NCBI GenBank assembly: GCA_030374805.1
Contig: JARGSG010000200.1
Location: 62,001-126,000, forward strand
DNA length: 64,000 nt
Reading direction: 5' to 3'
Source: Gracilaria gracilis
Taxonomy: Eukaryota > Rhodophyta > Florideophyceae > Gracilariales > Gracilariaceae
How positions within the stretch are numbered: the stretch's first letter is position 1; the number at the start of each line of letters is the position of its first letter. Below the pieces are notes generated by a model. The model searched no databases. It saw nothing but the letters and a program-made list of their open reading frames with translations, and was not told the origin of the DNA. A program made the translations under genes and the position numbers. Below are positions 32,851 through 43,077 of the stretch, in pieces.

Positions 32851-33389
32851 ATGCAGATGCATAGAGAATGCGCGGAACAATCAGCCAAAGAGAGGAAGAG
32901 TGCCGTCGACTCACACAATCGCCGCACTAGAATCCGCCCTATTAACTTCAGCGAAGGCGACTTCGTCTTGCGCGGAGCCCTCCATAACCGTACAAACTCA
33001 AAGTTGGAGCTGAAGTGGCTTGGGCCGTTTCGTGTCACACTGTGTCGCGACAATTATCTCTTTGAAGTCGAAGACCTTCTGAATGGAACGAAGCAGTGGG
33101 TGCACGGGCGCGTTTGATGTTTTTTCGAGAAAAGGACTTTGAAGTTACGCAGGAACTCAAAGACCATCTTGCTTACCATGCCAACGAGTTGCTAACTGTA
33201 GAAGCTTTCACCGACCTTCGAAAGAGGAATGGAGGTACAGAACTACAAGTGAAGTGGAAGGGTTTTTCAGATAAGGAAACAGATTGGGTATCACTACAGT
33301 CATTAACGCAAGCTGTTCCGGTCTTAGTACGCGAGTACATTGAAGAAATCAAGAATTTGAGAACTCAACGACAACGCCGAATTGCCTGA
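32851..33389 (+). pseudogene. Gypsy-1 integrase C-terminus and chromodomain
   Basis: After the deletion the sequence resumes with the integrase C-terminal (GPY/F-like) part: FSEGDFVLRGALHN, LKWLGPFRVTL. One frameshift near 33105 follows, then a chromodomain: ELQVKWKGFSDKETDWVSL. Chromodomains steer integration toward particular chromatin. The two parts are in different frames. Confidence 0.7.
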
Positions 33390-33435
33390 ACCGTTGATCT
33401 ATGATAACCAAATGACGTATTTGATTATGGGGGAC

Positions 33436-33784
33436 TGTTGATAGTGCGACCAATTCGAGATGCACTTGCCACCTACGCAGAGGTAGGTAGCACTGACAGC
33501 AGTTTGAATTCTGCGGTAGATACACGCTTAGTGCAACCTACGCAATACTGCGTGTCACGTCACCGCAGCCGGAGCGAAGTCGTTGGGCAGCTTCCCACGC
33601 AGAGTGCCTGAGCGTCACTGTCTTTGAGCAACTTTTCACACAATAAAAGCCCGCTCTCAAAGGCAGATCCTGGAGAGCGGGAGGCAGAGTAGAAGCAGTA
33701 TTCTACGACCTTTTGTGCCTGTTTGTTTTGCCCGATCACAGCCAGCACGTAGTGTACTGGCGTCCGTAGCGTTGTCGTTCAACA
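33436..33784 (+). repeat. Gypsy-1 3' LTR
   Basis: 349 bp, TGTTGATAGTG to TTCAACA. About a dozen differences from the split 5' copy indicate an old insertion. Confidence 0.9.
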
Positions 33785-34326
33785 TGAATGCAAGGACCGA
33801 TGGTGTCTAAAGCGTTGTGATAGAACCCCGAATTTCTTAAACATCTTGTTTGCCGATTCGTGTCGTGCTCGAATTACTGAGTAGAAACGCGTATTCTTTT
33901 GATGTACACCTTCAGGACGACAGCGAACATCCTTGTAACCACCATAAGCAATAACGAACTCCTCTTCCCCAAGACATTTCTTCATTCTGGCCTGAAAGAT
34001 TTTCAGATCCGGATGAGATCCGCATGCAAACGGCCCATTGACCCAGACAATACTTCCAGTAACAATACTGACGTCCAGTTCATAGCGGAGTCCAGGTCCA
34101 TTCAGTTTATGAGAGTACCACCTTGAATTAAATAGACTTGATTCGTTTATACGAAAATCTATTTCGTCAACCGACAGAAAACAACCACTACTTCTGTGGC
34201 AGTCCTTGTATCTCGAGTCCCAATCAATCTAGAGAGTATTATGTTAATAAAGATCCCCACATAAACAAGTGGACAAGAGCAACGAACCAGTTTAAGATCT
34301 GCTAAGGCATTAATAACCGTCCACGT
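33785..34326 (-). pseudogene. DDE transposase gene, 3' part (exon 1 end, intron, exon 2)
   Basis: Exon 2 (34228-33785) has the first catalytic Asp region (CFLSVDEIDFRI), RWYSHKLNGPGLRYEL, WVNGPFACGSHPDLKIF and RARHESANKMFKKFGVL. This matches the DDE_4-like transposase family of algae and protists. Where the second Asp is expected (IADGGY-like) the sequence reads IAYGGY, so a catalytic residue is lost. A 59-nt intron (34287-34229) separates it from TVINALADLKL, the end of exon 1. The right side is cut by the Gypsy-2 insertion (continuation at 39679). The left side is cut by the Gypsy-1 3' LTR, whose TGT TGA supplies the stop. Confidence 0.7.
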
Positions 34327-34584
34327 TGTAACCAGACCAGGCTGGTAGACTTGAAAGAAAGAGGTTCGATGCCCTCAAGACTTTAATGAGGGCGGTAAAA
34401 GTCTCGCTTAAGTAGTCTAGTGTTTCTATGAAACTAACCGTTATTCGTGGGGTGCTAAATGCGTAGGCTGTGTAGATGCTATTACAATTCAGCTATTTGT
34501 ATCTGAATTGGGGAAGACCGTTTTGGGTCCTAACAGCAGGGTCTATGCCTGCTGCGTAGCCTGCAGATGCCCAAAGTGGCTACA
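34327..34584 (-). repeat. Gypsy-2 3' LTR
   Basis: 258 bp; plus strand TGTAACCAGACC to GTGGCTACA. Differs from the other copy near 34493 (CTATTT against CTGTTT). Confidence 0.95.
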
Positions 34585-34594
34585 CTTCCCTCTC

Positions 34595-37500
34595 TCAAAG
34601 ACCTAAAACGCGTCGCGCCTTGTCGGCTAGATTCTTCGGTGTTGCCTTGCGCTTCAAAAGCCGTAACAACATCTTTGGAACGTCTTGATAAACCCTCGTA
34701 ATGGGTTCGAGCGTGTCTTCGGAGTTTGGAAGACCCTTCCAACAAATGTGGACCATGATGCCATCTTTACTGTTCACCAGTTTGACCAGACGTGATACAA
34801 CCATACCGGTTTCGGAGGATAGAACATGTGGCAAAATAGCCTCGGTGTCTAGTGAGCCGTCGTGGTAGAATTTCAACCTTGAGGCATGTTCTTCTGTAGT
34901 CATACCATTTCTTAAATCCTCCACAAGATAAACGTAGTCCGACACTGGTCGAATGACACGTCGCGGTCCGCGCCAACGAAGGGCAAGCTTCTCTCCAGCG
35001 TGAAAGTGCTCCCGGGCGACGAGCACAAAATCACCTTCCGTAAAGTTTGCCAAGGTTCCCTTTGAAGCCTTCTGCCGGGATCTCTCGCGGTTAGCTGAAA
35101 GTGTTTTCTGTACCATCGGGCGAAGTTGAGCTGTAAGTTCCTGTAGCTTGGAACAATTCACAGTTCTTTCCTTCTGTGCATCCGAAATACTTACGGAGGT
35201 GGTAGTACACGACCTCATGAACGTAGAGATAGGTGGGGATGCCTTCATGCCTGTGAACGCCGTAATCGGCGCCACATTGCCGCGATGTGGGGAGCGAACG
35301 TTGTTCAGAATGCTCTGAATTATGGGAACTAAGTCGGTCCATTCTTGGAAGTCCATCTGTAGCTCTGAAGTGAGAGCACGAAAAGTTCGTAGCAATTCCT
35401 TGCCGAGGCGTTCAACAGCGCCATTACTCCATGGCGTGTACGGGAGTGTGAAGTTATGGGGTACCTTCAGTCCTTTCGTAACGTTTCGAACTGTCTCATT
35501 CTTGAAATGTGTCGGGCCGTCAGAAAGCAGACCGTTCGGGACATTGAAGGCAGCGCACCAATCAATGATGGCATTAGCGGCGTTTTCAGCAGAAGTTTCA
35601 CAGAAAGAGTATAACCATTTGTAATCCGAATGGTCATCTCGAAGCATCAGTATGTACTCCTGACCGGCGTGGCTTGGCCCAATCTCGATGTAATCGAACT
35701 GTAGCAAACTGTTTGGTGAGGTTCCATGTACTGCTGGGCCGAAAGGACGTGGTACTTTGTTCCCTCCTGTGGTGGAGAGACAGTGAATACAGGCTTTGAC
35801 AAAGGTTTCCACATCTGCTTTCATTCCTTTCCAGAAAAAATACTTCTGCAAAACCTCATTGGTGCTATCCCTCGCGCGATGTCCACTCGGACCAGTGTGG
35901 GCTATGATGCATATGCGAAGCTGCAGGTCATGAGCAGAGTCTGGGATCCAAACAGCTTTGTTCTCATTTCGCCACAAGTCTTCGTGATATATCAACTTGG
36001 GAGGACGTGAGTCTAACTGCTGTCCCTGTAGTGTGGCGATTTCTTTTGGAGACGGCCATACAAACTCTTCTGATGCAGTGGAAGGGAGGGCGGGGATGCT
36101 GATGAGTCTTCGTACCATTGGAGGAGCAGACCAACGGCCGAGAAGGTCGCCCCAAACGTTGTCGGGGCCATGGATGTGGAAGCAAGTGTACCTATACATG
36201 CTGAGGCGGACTGCCCAACGTAAAACCTTCCTGATGGCCGTCTGCGAAAGGTCTGGTACGATTGAGAGTGGATCGAAAAGGAAAACAAGATTATTGTGGT
36301 CTGTGTACAAATCGAAACCGTCTGGCGTGGCTGCGACCCAGTGCATTCGCTCAAGCGTGATCATGATAGCATACGCTTCCTTCTCTAACGTAGACCAACG
36401 CAACTGTGTCTGATTGAACCGACCAGAACAGAATGCGAGCGGGCTGTGTCGTTGGTCTTTGTGAGCCTTGTTCAAATCATTTAGGGGAATTTGCGTGACG
36501 ATTCCTGACCACATGATGTCGGAGGCATCGGTGTAGAAACAAAGTCGTTGGCAGTCATCTCTATGTGCCAGGGTGACTAGATGAGCAAGTGCTTCCTTAC
36601 AACGTTCGAAGGCGGAGAGTTCTTCGGCGCCCCATCCAATTGAAGCAAGTTCTACTCTTGCGACTGCTCTTGCTGTTCTCTTTCCAGCGGTTGTGTACAC
36701 TCCTTCCAGGAAATCATGTAATGATGACGTTAGGTTTGTGTAGTCTGGAATACCAGTCTTCATCCACTGCATAGCGCAAATGAATTGCTGCAGGTGCGCT
36801 CCGTTTGAAGGAGGCTGCATTCGGAGGAGCCCGTCCAGCTGTCTTGGATCAAACCTGATGCCTTCGGCTGAGATGAGACCGCCACACCATCTAACGCTGG
36901 TTGAAAAGAGTATGCTCTTTTTGGGATGCAGACGAATGTTGTGTGTGCCACAAAAATGGAACAGCTTCTCGATGCAGTCTAACAGTCCTTGTATCTTCCG
37001 ATGGTGCAGCAGCATGTCGTCTAACCAATACAGCAACTGTTGGAGAATCGGAGGGGGTAGAACCGCCTTCAAGGCAGATTGCATATGCGTTGTGGCATTG
37101 GTGGTGCCGTGCAGCACGCGAGTCGGAGAGAAAATTCCATCTGGTGTAATGAAGGATTGACAGGCCTGAGAGTTTGGGTGAAGCGGGAGTTGCCAGTATC
37201 CATGGGACAGGTCGAACGTGGCAAAGAAACGCGAGCCGGCGAGCCTGGAAAGCTCCTGTTCGATGTTGGGCATCGGAAACTGATGCTTGACTGTAAACTT
37301 ATTGACCGGACGCAAGTCCACAGTGAAACGAAATTTTGCCGGTCCGGGTTTTGGGACTACAAGCGGAGCGGAGGCCCATGGAGAACTTGGGTTCGGGTAC
37401 ACCATTTTGGTGCGTACCAGGTCGGAGACAAACTTATCTAGGAACTGGCGTTGCTCACGCGAGTAGTTGCGCAGCCTCACACGTACTGGCTGTGCTTCGC

Positions 37501-39346
37501 GATTGAGTTGAATCTGAAGCGGCTCAATGCTGGCTGGGGGTCCTGACGAGAGTGCGGTACGAAAGATGTTAATGTGTGAATGAACCAAACCATTCAATCT
37601 CTGAACATGTTCTTCAGGCATACCGTTGTTACGGGCGGTCTCGAGCATGGACTTTGTAGCGTCCACGACGTCTTCGTGTTGTGCAGAGTCGATAGGATCC
37701 AGTAAGGATGGGTCAGGGAAAGGATCTTCTTCGGCTTTGGCGGTGACGATGTCCACTCGAGGCCTGTCGGTTGCCAGAGGAGGGCTTTCTGGTTCCTCTC
37801 GGTTCAGGCGTGCAATCATGAGTCGTTGGACATATCCGCCACCGCTTACTTCGACATTCTCTACCCCTGCGCAATCAATACCGTCCAGTTCCTGTCGTCG
37901 CCCATCCAGTATGGTGCTGGGGTTTGCCCTGAGGTGCTTAAGGACTGGGTTTCCAATGAGTAACTTCTCGCAGGCCAGATCATCATCTGCGATAAGATAT
38001 GAAACGTTGCGGAGTGCCAGCTCTCCAGAAGGGAGCATCAGAATAGTACGGGGTGTTTTCCATGAGCGAGAGAACGAAAATGTTTGAGGCTTTTCACCCT
38101 TCTTTAAGGCGACTTGTAGGGAAATAGGGTTGATGGGTGAAATTTTTCCAATCCCCTTCAAAGCGGATTCCTCCGCCAGAGATGGAGCAACAATGCTGTG
38201 GTCGCTACCACAATCGAGACGCGCTATGCAAACCTGGTTAGACTTGCCGTCAACCAACGAGACAGTGCATGATTCAGAATCCACACTGACTGCGACGGCT
38301 TTGTTGGTGATGCGTGAGACCTGAGCATTGCTTCGGCGTCCCTGACCAGAATTGTTTCGATTCTGCGAGCGAGTAGAACCGGCTGGACCTTTCCTCGCTT
38401 TCATAGCTGCGACCTCGTTTCTCATCTCGTGCTTTTGTTCCTCAGTCGCTTTTGGGCATTCGTCAATCCAGTGTCGGGCTCCGTCTTGTTTGCATGCCGG
38501 CAGCAAGCAAAAAGGTTTTGGTCGTCGGCTACGGGGCTTATGGGATTTGTCAGAGGAAGAGGCCGCGTCTGACTGCTGATTGGGTTTTGCGGTTAAGCTG
38601 GGTTTATCTCTCTTCTTCGGCTTTGGCGCTGATCCTTGACGAGAGTGTCCCATATCTACATCCTGGAATGATTCGGAGACCTTGAGTGCATGCTTCATAA
38701 ACGCCTTGAAGTCCTTGCGTTTCTCGGAATGTGCGAATTCTTTATCCTGCTCCAGTCTTAGACGCAGTGATCTAGGCTTCACGGCCGACAGAATGTGAGA
38801 AATAGCTGTCTTCGGACGGGAAACTAGAATCCACTTCAAGCCGTGTCGTCGTAGCAGAGCATTGTATGAGGTTAACAACAGAGTCATTCTCGATGTAGCA
38901 GAATTATCGCTCATTTCCATTTGAAGTTCTTTCTCGACAAGACTGTTCAAAGCGAAAAGACTCAAAGAACCCTTCTGGGTCGAAGATTTTGATTCTAAGT
39001 ATTCCCTTAACTGTGCATCAGTGAGACTCTCGACATCACTGACGTCCGGAATGAAACCAAGATCGACGGTAGACTCCAGCCATTCTGGGTCTACACAGAA
39101 CGTCAAATTTACTGGACGTACTGGTTCAACTGTGGTCGCATCAACCACCGCGAGCTGCAACGCTCTCTGCGTGACTTCTTTGACGTATTGGTCGTAGGCC
39201 ATCAGAAAGGTCCTAATTGAAGCGGCGTCGTAGCGCACTAGACGCGGGTGATTCACAGATGTTGCAACAAAGCGGGGCTCTGAAAGAGCCGCGTCAAGCC
39301 CGGCTTGGCTTGACGTGTCATTTCGGTCGGATGCCTCGTCAGACAT
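34595..39346 (-). CDS. Gypsy-2 gag-pol polyprotein with chromodomain
   Basis: Single frame of 1583 codons. Gag occupies about residues 1-270. A CCHC-like knuckle with C280 first (CLLPACKQDGARHWIDEC) has spacing C-x4-C-x6-H-x4-C, wider than usual. The protease motif is near residue 378 (IARLDCGSDHSIV). RT follows: FTVDLRPVNKF, TFDLSHGYWQLPL, and catalytic box YWLDDMLL with W774 in the place of the usual Tyr. RNase H has LCFYTDASDIMWSG, STLEKEAYAIM and DLYTDHNNLVF. Integrase has an H-H-C-C zinc region (HTGPSGHRA, CIHC) and D1218, D1276, E1312. The chromodomain near residues 1515-1570 has VHICWKGLPNSEDTLEP. Gag and pol are fused without a frameshift, so the gag-to-pol ratio must be set otherwise. 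Confidence 0.93.
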   Translation of the reverse strand: MSDEASDRNDTSSQAGLDAALSEPRFVATSVNHPRLVRYDAASIRTFLMAYDQYVKEVTQRALQLAVVDATTVEPVRPVNLTFCVDPEWLESTVDLGFIPDVSDVESLTDAQLREYLESKSSTQKGSLSLFALNSLVEKELQMEMSDNSATSRMTLLLTSYNALLRRHGLKWILVSRPKTAISHILSAVKPRSLRLRLEQDKEFAHSEKRKDFKAFMKHALKVSESFQDVDMGHSRQGSAPKPKKRDKPSLTAKPNQQSDAASSSDKSHKPRSRRPKPFCLLPACKQDGARHWIDECPKATEEQKHEMRNEVAAMKARKGPAGSTRSQNRNNSGQGRRSNAQVSRITNKAVAVSVDSESCTVSLVDGKSNQVCIARLDCGSDHSIVAPSLAEESALKGIGKISPINPISLQVALKKGEKPQTFSFSRSWKTPRTILMLPSGELALRNVSYLIADDDLACEKLLIGNPVLKHLRANPSTILDGRRQELDGIDCAGVENVEVSGGGYVQRLMIARLNREEPESPPLATDRPRVDIVTAKAEEDPFPDPSLLDPIDSAQHEDVVDATKSMLETARNNGMPEEHVQRLNGLVHSHINIFRTALSSGPPASIEPLQIQLNREAQPVRVRLRNYSREQRQFLDKFVSDLVRTKMVYPNPSSPWASAPLVVPKPGPAKFRFTVDLRPVNKFTVKHQFPMPNIEQELSRLAGSRFFATFDLSHGYWQLPLHPNSQACQSFITPDGIFSPTRVLHGTTNATTHMQSALKAVLPPPILQQLLYWLDDMLLHHRKIQGLLDCIEKLFHFCGTHNIRLHPKKSILFSTSVRWCGGLISAEGIRFDPRQLDGLLRMQPPSNGAHLQQFICAMQWMKTGIPDYTNLTSSLHDFLEGVYTTAGKRTARAVARVELASIGWGAEELSAFERCKEALAHLVTLAHRDDCQRLCFYTDASDIMWSGIVTQIPLNDLNKAHKDQRHSPLAFCSGRFNQTQLRWSTLEKEAYAIMITLERMHWVAATPDGFDLYTDHNNLVFLFDPLSIVPDLSQTAIRKVLRWAVRLSMYRYTCFHIHGPDNVWGDLLGRWSAPPMVRRLISIPALPSTASEEFVWPSPKEIATLQGQQLDSRPPKLIYHEDLWRNENKAVWIPDSAHDLQLRICIIAHTGPSGHRARDSTNEVLQKYFFWKGMKADVETFVKACIHCLSTTGGNKVPRPFGPAVHGTSPNSLLQFDYIEIGPSHAGQEYILMLRDDHSDYKWLYSFCETSAENAANAIIDWCAAFNVPNGLLSDGPTHFKNETVRNVTKGLKVPHNFTLPYTPWSNGAVERLGKELLRTFRALTSELQMDFQEWTDLVPIIQSILNNVRSPHRGNVAPITAFTGMKASPPISTFMRSCTTTSVSISDAQKERTVNCSKLQELTAQLRPMVQKTLSANRERSRQKASKGTLANFTEGDFVLVAREHFHAGEKLALRWRGPRRVIRPVSDYVYLVEDLRNGMTTEEHASRLKFYHDGSLDTEAILPHVLSSETGMVVSRLVKLVNSKDGIMVHICWKGLPNSEDTLEPITRVYQDVPKMLLRLLKRKATPKNLADKARRVLGL

Positions 39347-39420
39347 CCTGTGATCGAACGGTAGACAGGCGCACCAGAATTCCTCTAGTCTAGCAGACTA
39401 AGAAAACAAAAAGTGATCAC

Positions 39421-39678
39421 TGTAACCAGACCAGGCTGGTAGACTTGAAAGAAAGAGGTTCGATGCCCTCAAGACTTTAATGAGGGCGGTAAAAGTCTCG
39501 CTTAAGTAGTCTAGTGTTTCTATGAAACTAACCGTTATTCGTGGGGTGCTAAATGCGTAGGCTGTGTAGATGCTATTACAATTCAGCTGTTTGTATCTGA
39601 ATTGGGGAAGACCGTTTTGGGTCCTAACAGCAGGGTCTATGCCTGCTGCGTAGCCTGCAGATGCCCAAAGTGGCTACA
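39421..39678 (-). repeat. Gypsy-2 5' LTR
   Basis: 258 bp. The stretch after it on the minus strand (GTGATCACTTTTTG) is not a standard TGG-type primer-binding site. Confidence 0.95.
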
Positions 39679-39950
39679 CACGTCCACTTTCTAAACTTCT
39701 TTTCGTCTACTCCTGCTCGGCTGCTATTAAGGGATTCGGTACCATATGTCTTAAGGAACATTAGGACCCACAATAAATGAACTGGCCTAATTTCTTTTGC
39801 ATGGCTGCTGTTTAACAACGTCCATGAAATCGCACACATACTCCACGAAACACCAAAGAAAAATCGAAAGCGTCTCGATTCCTGGCTTGTGCTCCATTTT
39901 GATGTGATTGTCAAAAAAAGGTTTACTGAGATATCGAAAAAGTCGTACAA
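39679..39950 (-). pseudogene. DDE transposase gene, 5' part
   Basis: Continuation of 33785-34326 across Gypsy-2. It encodes the N-terminal region (RRFRFFFGVSWSMCAISWTL, RPVHLLWVLMFLKTYGTES, AGVDEKKFRKW), matching the start of the same transposase family. Joined at CACGT the frame continues into TVINALADL. The true start codon is uncertain. Confidence 0.65.
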
Positions 39951-42046
39951 GCTGCTGAATGTATGATATCTTCTCCATTGCTTAGGGAAGAATAACTTTT
40001 GACATTAGAAACATGTTTTTGTCCTCGGTTCATGCACTCTGACGAATGCCTGCTAACCATACAGTGAATACATAATCCAGTTGTAGTCAAACAGGCTATT
40101 GTAAGCGGAGCTAAAGTGTAAGCCTTGAATTGTATTCTGTGATGACTCGTGAAGCCGGTAAAATCTTTGTTTAATTACTGAACTTGCCACGCATTATGAC
40201 TACCAAAATATGTAAGCATACGGTGGCAGTGCTGTCTGCAAAATGAGTAAAGAAAGCATGGCAATCTATAGCAAGAGCGACAACTACAAAAGGTAGCGAT
40301 TCTAGGACTCCATTAATGTCTAAACTAGTGGCTTAGTGGTCTTTATCACAGTGGCTTTGGAAGGAAAGCTAGTTTCTGTACTGGAGGAATTTGCCTTTTA
40401 CACAATATTCTGTTCTTTTTCTTCACGAATTGTGTGCAAGTGGACGGTAAATTAGCCCACTTGCGCTATACTAACCACTTTCGAATGCTTAGATTAACAT
40501 GGATAAGAAGAGATTGGCTTCTAAAATCGAAGTACTTCGATTCCCACGAAGTACTACTACTGGAGTACGCATGCTTAAAGCTACACTTCTTGAGCAAAGC
40601 CGGGATATAAGCGTACTTATTTCCTTCTTCATGGCAAGTAGAACAACTGAGAGAACGAAGACATCTTTCAGTTGTTGCTGAAAACATGTTCGCAACGTAC
40701 TTACAGACACCAACGTCAGTTGTAGAATCCCGATAGTACGAAAATTTAATTAGGTGGATACTACCTTAACGTAGGGCTCTCTGTCTTCAAAATTCTCAAC
40801 CCAATGCTGGATACGTGGGAAAGCCTGTTGTAAAATGATAGTCACTAAGATCACCATAACTGTGAACAATTACACAATTCACAACAGGTAGTTTCTTCAT
40901 TCACCTAAACGTTACAGTAAAGAGCCTGATTTTATTTTATGTATGTTCTCTACTTCATACGTAACATATGGACACAACTGCTGAAATTTCAGAGCTGTTA
41001 TCGATCTCAACTCATCTAGAGCTAGAGAATTGTAGCATTAAATTCCCCGATTGGACGTCTCGGGTGTCCATACTAAAACAATACAAATATCATTAATAGG
41101 TGTGCGAACGGGTTTTCAAATGTAATGTCTGCTACACAGAGATGATTGTGCCCATAGCGTCTTCGAGGAATAGAATTGTAAATCTGCCATAATGTTAAGG
41201 AACAGCACACAGTATTTGAAGCCCGGCAAGTCCTGGTTTTGGTCCAGGGAATTGCGGGAAATTCGCCAATTTTAGATTGTTATTGATAGAGTGATTGTCA
41301 TGAGTTTCGTGCATGGTTTGATCCTGTGGTGTAAATATTTTGAAACTATTATTGTCAGCACGTGTAGCTTACCGTGCTCCTTTCGCGTCAAGAGTTCACA
41401 CTTCTACGCACACTTTCAACATCTTCACACGGGAAAAGGACGTTCTTCTGAGCTACTAGCAAAACAGAACCCCTTTTTCTCCTCCAGATTTCCCTAAATG
41501 TTTGATATTTTTGCATAATTTGTAAGATAAGTAGCGATACAACTGGAGTAGGTAATAGTTTTAGCTTCAAAATGTTCTCAATTCCAGAAATAAGCACTAA
41601 AAAAGGCGTAAAAAGGCGGTTTTTGCTACTTGTTTTGCGTATGTATGCGTCACAATTCTTTGATTCACTGCTTTCAATTCATGGGAAAACAGGGTACTCC
41701 AGTATTAAATTCTTATTGGTACTAAAGTATGCAAGGGAATATTAAACTTTGGAAGATTCGATAAAGTTAGAGGCGTTCCAATTTTTTATGTAACGGGAAA
41801 AGGAACATGTTGCACTGTTTGAGAGTCTTCTGAAGAGGTGCATTCTGCATGCACTACAGCTATTGACGCTGCAAGGCTGACATATACAATTTCTAACGCT
41901 TACAGTGGCGTAGTGCAGCAACTGCTACAAGAAACATGTGACATTCAACTTTCCGTTTTTATTTAGAATTTCAATGAGTGCGAGTTTCCCGCATCTCCCA
42001 GCTGCAAGGAAAATCGACATTTTTCAGTTTATTAGTCTGATTCATC
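39951..42046. other. AT-rich stretch, no gene supported
   Basis: Short frames only. Near 40528-40560 the sequence has repeated CGAAGTACTTCG-like palindromic words. No transposase continuation or RNA gene found. Confidence 0.4.
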
Positions 42047-42598
42047 ATGCCATCAAAACTACACTTAAACAGAACTGCCGTGAAGTTGATCATCAAGAAA
42101 ATTCGGTCGGGCACCATTAAGGAAGCACAATCACCTGCAGTTGTGTGGAAAAGCTTAGTTCTCTTAGAACAGTATAAACTCCCTACATTCCGCGCACGGC
42201 TCCACAAACCCAAGCGAGAGCTTGAAGAAGAAAGTAAGTAGATCCATTTGAGTTGTAAATATGTTAAAATTCTCAGTCACGTTAATGCTTTAAGAATATG
42301 ATATCAAGCGAATGAAAACAGTTTGAACAGACGGGGTAGTGAAGTAGTCCCATTGGTCAATACCGGAAGAGCACTCGATGTCGACGGAGAATCTATTGCC
42401 TTAGAATTTGGGAACTGCATGTCAGTTCGGGATCAAATTCCTGCGGCGGCAAACACTTTTATGGCTCTATATTTGGTTTCTGAGTGTATTCCAATACCCG
42501 CAAGCGGGAAAATACCAGAAGAAGTCCGGGTCTTTCTCTCACGAAACAAACCCAGCAGTAGACCCTTTCCAGAGATGACACAACTAAGTAGGGTGTAA
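42047..42598 (+). CDS. Two-exon gene of unannotated family B, copy 2, 3' truncated
   Basis: Exon 1 (42047-42233, 187 nt) starts with ATG and encodes AVKLIIKKI, PAVVWKSLVLL and YKLPTFRARL. A consensus donor GTAAGT opens a 75-nt intron (42234-42308, acceptor ATCAAG). Phase 1 joins to exon 2 (42309-42598), for 158 residues. Exon 1 aligns without gaps over 48 residues with the gene at 10578-11511 and has the same length and phase. Exon 2 sequences of the two genes do not obviously match. The last about 25 nt (GATGACACAACTAAG...) belong to an old LTR, so the original C-terminus has been replaced and the gene is probably dead or altered. Confidence 0.6.
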
Positions 42599-43077
42599 GA
42601 CCGAGTTCAACCCTTCACGACCAGCGTAAGTAGGTTACACAAGAAGTTACTCCGCGTAAGCCGTGTGTTTGTATTATCCTCGAACAAGGCAAAGTGTCCA
42701 TAGTGTGGCTTGTACGACCCGGTGGCAGCACAGGCTGCAGTTTGCGAGGATCAACCCAAAAAAGGAAATAAAAGACACAGAGGAGTCACGAGCGGGACCA
42801 AAAAAACGGCAAAGCCACAGGACACCTTATATAAGGACAAACACGACAATAATCGGTGGACACTCCCAACAGTGGATTCGTTTAGGTGATTCAGGGGTGG
42901 ATACACAGCCCGTTAGCAACGGCGTATCTCTTTAAGGACGAGTTGAGTATGGACGAAGGTGAAGAAGTCTAGAGCCAACTCTGGTTGGGGAAGTTTACTG
43001 AGTGGCGACGGCCGAGTGTCGAGCCACTATATAGTGCATAGTGAGGCTGCCGTACTGCTCCGCTAAAGTTTTATAAA
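42574..43077 (-). repeat. Old LTR remnant related to Gypsy-3
   Basis: ATGACACAACTAAGTAGGGT near 42576 matches ATGACACAACTAAGCCGGGT in the Gypsy-3 LTR (about 43176). Weaker similarity continues, in the same order, for several hundred bases. Gypsy-3 is inserted at its right end, at ATAAA. It is an older solo or truncated LTR of a sister family. Confidence 0.5.

Larger units (their letters stand above)
26766..33784 (+). mobile_element. Gypsy-1: degenerate Ty3/gypsy element with nested insertions
   Basis: The LTRs are 348-349 bp with ends TGTTG...CAACA. The 5' LTR is split into 26766-26852 and 28755-29015 by the insertion at 26853-28749. The 3' LTR is 33436-33784. Gag is split by a hAT-type MITE. 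Pol has a frameshift, a TAG stop and a deletion of RNase H and the integrase core. Flanks do not match (GCTAC on the left, TGAAT on the right), and they belong to unrelated genes. Confidence 0.88.
34327..39678 (-). mobile_element. Gypsy-2: complete, apparently intact Ty3/gypsy chromovirus
   Basis: The element is 5352 bp. LTRs of 258 bp differ at one position that I can see; target duplication CACGT at 34322-34326 and 39679-39683. A polypurine tract (minus strand GAGAGAGGGAAG) precedes the 3' LTR. One uninterrupted polyprotein frame fills the interior. It is inserted in the DDE transposase gene and is therefore younger than it. Confidence 0.95.
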
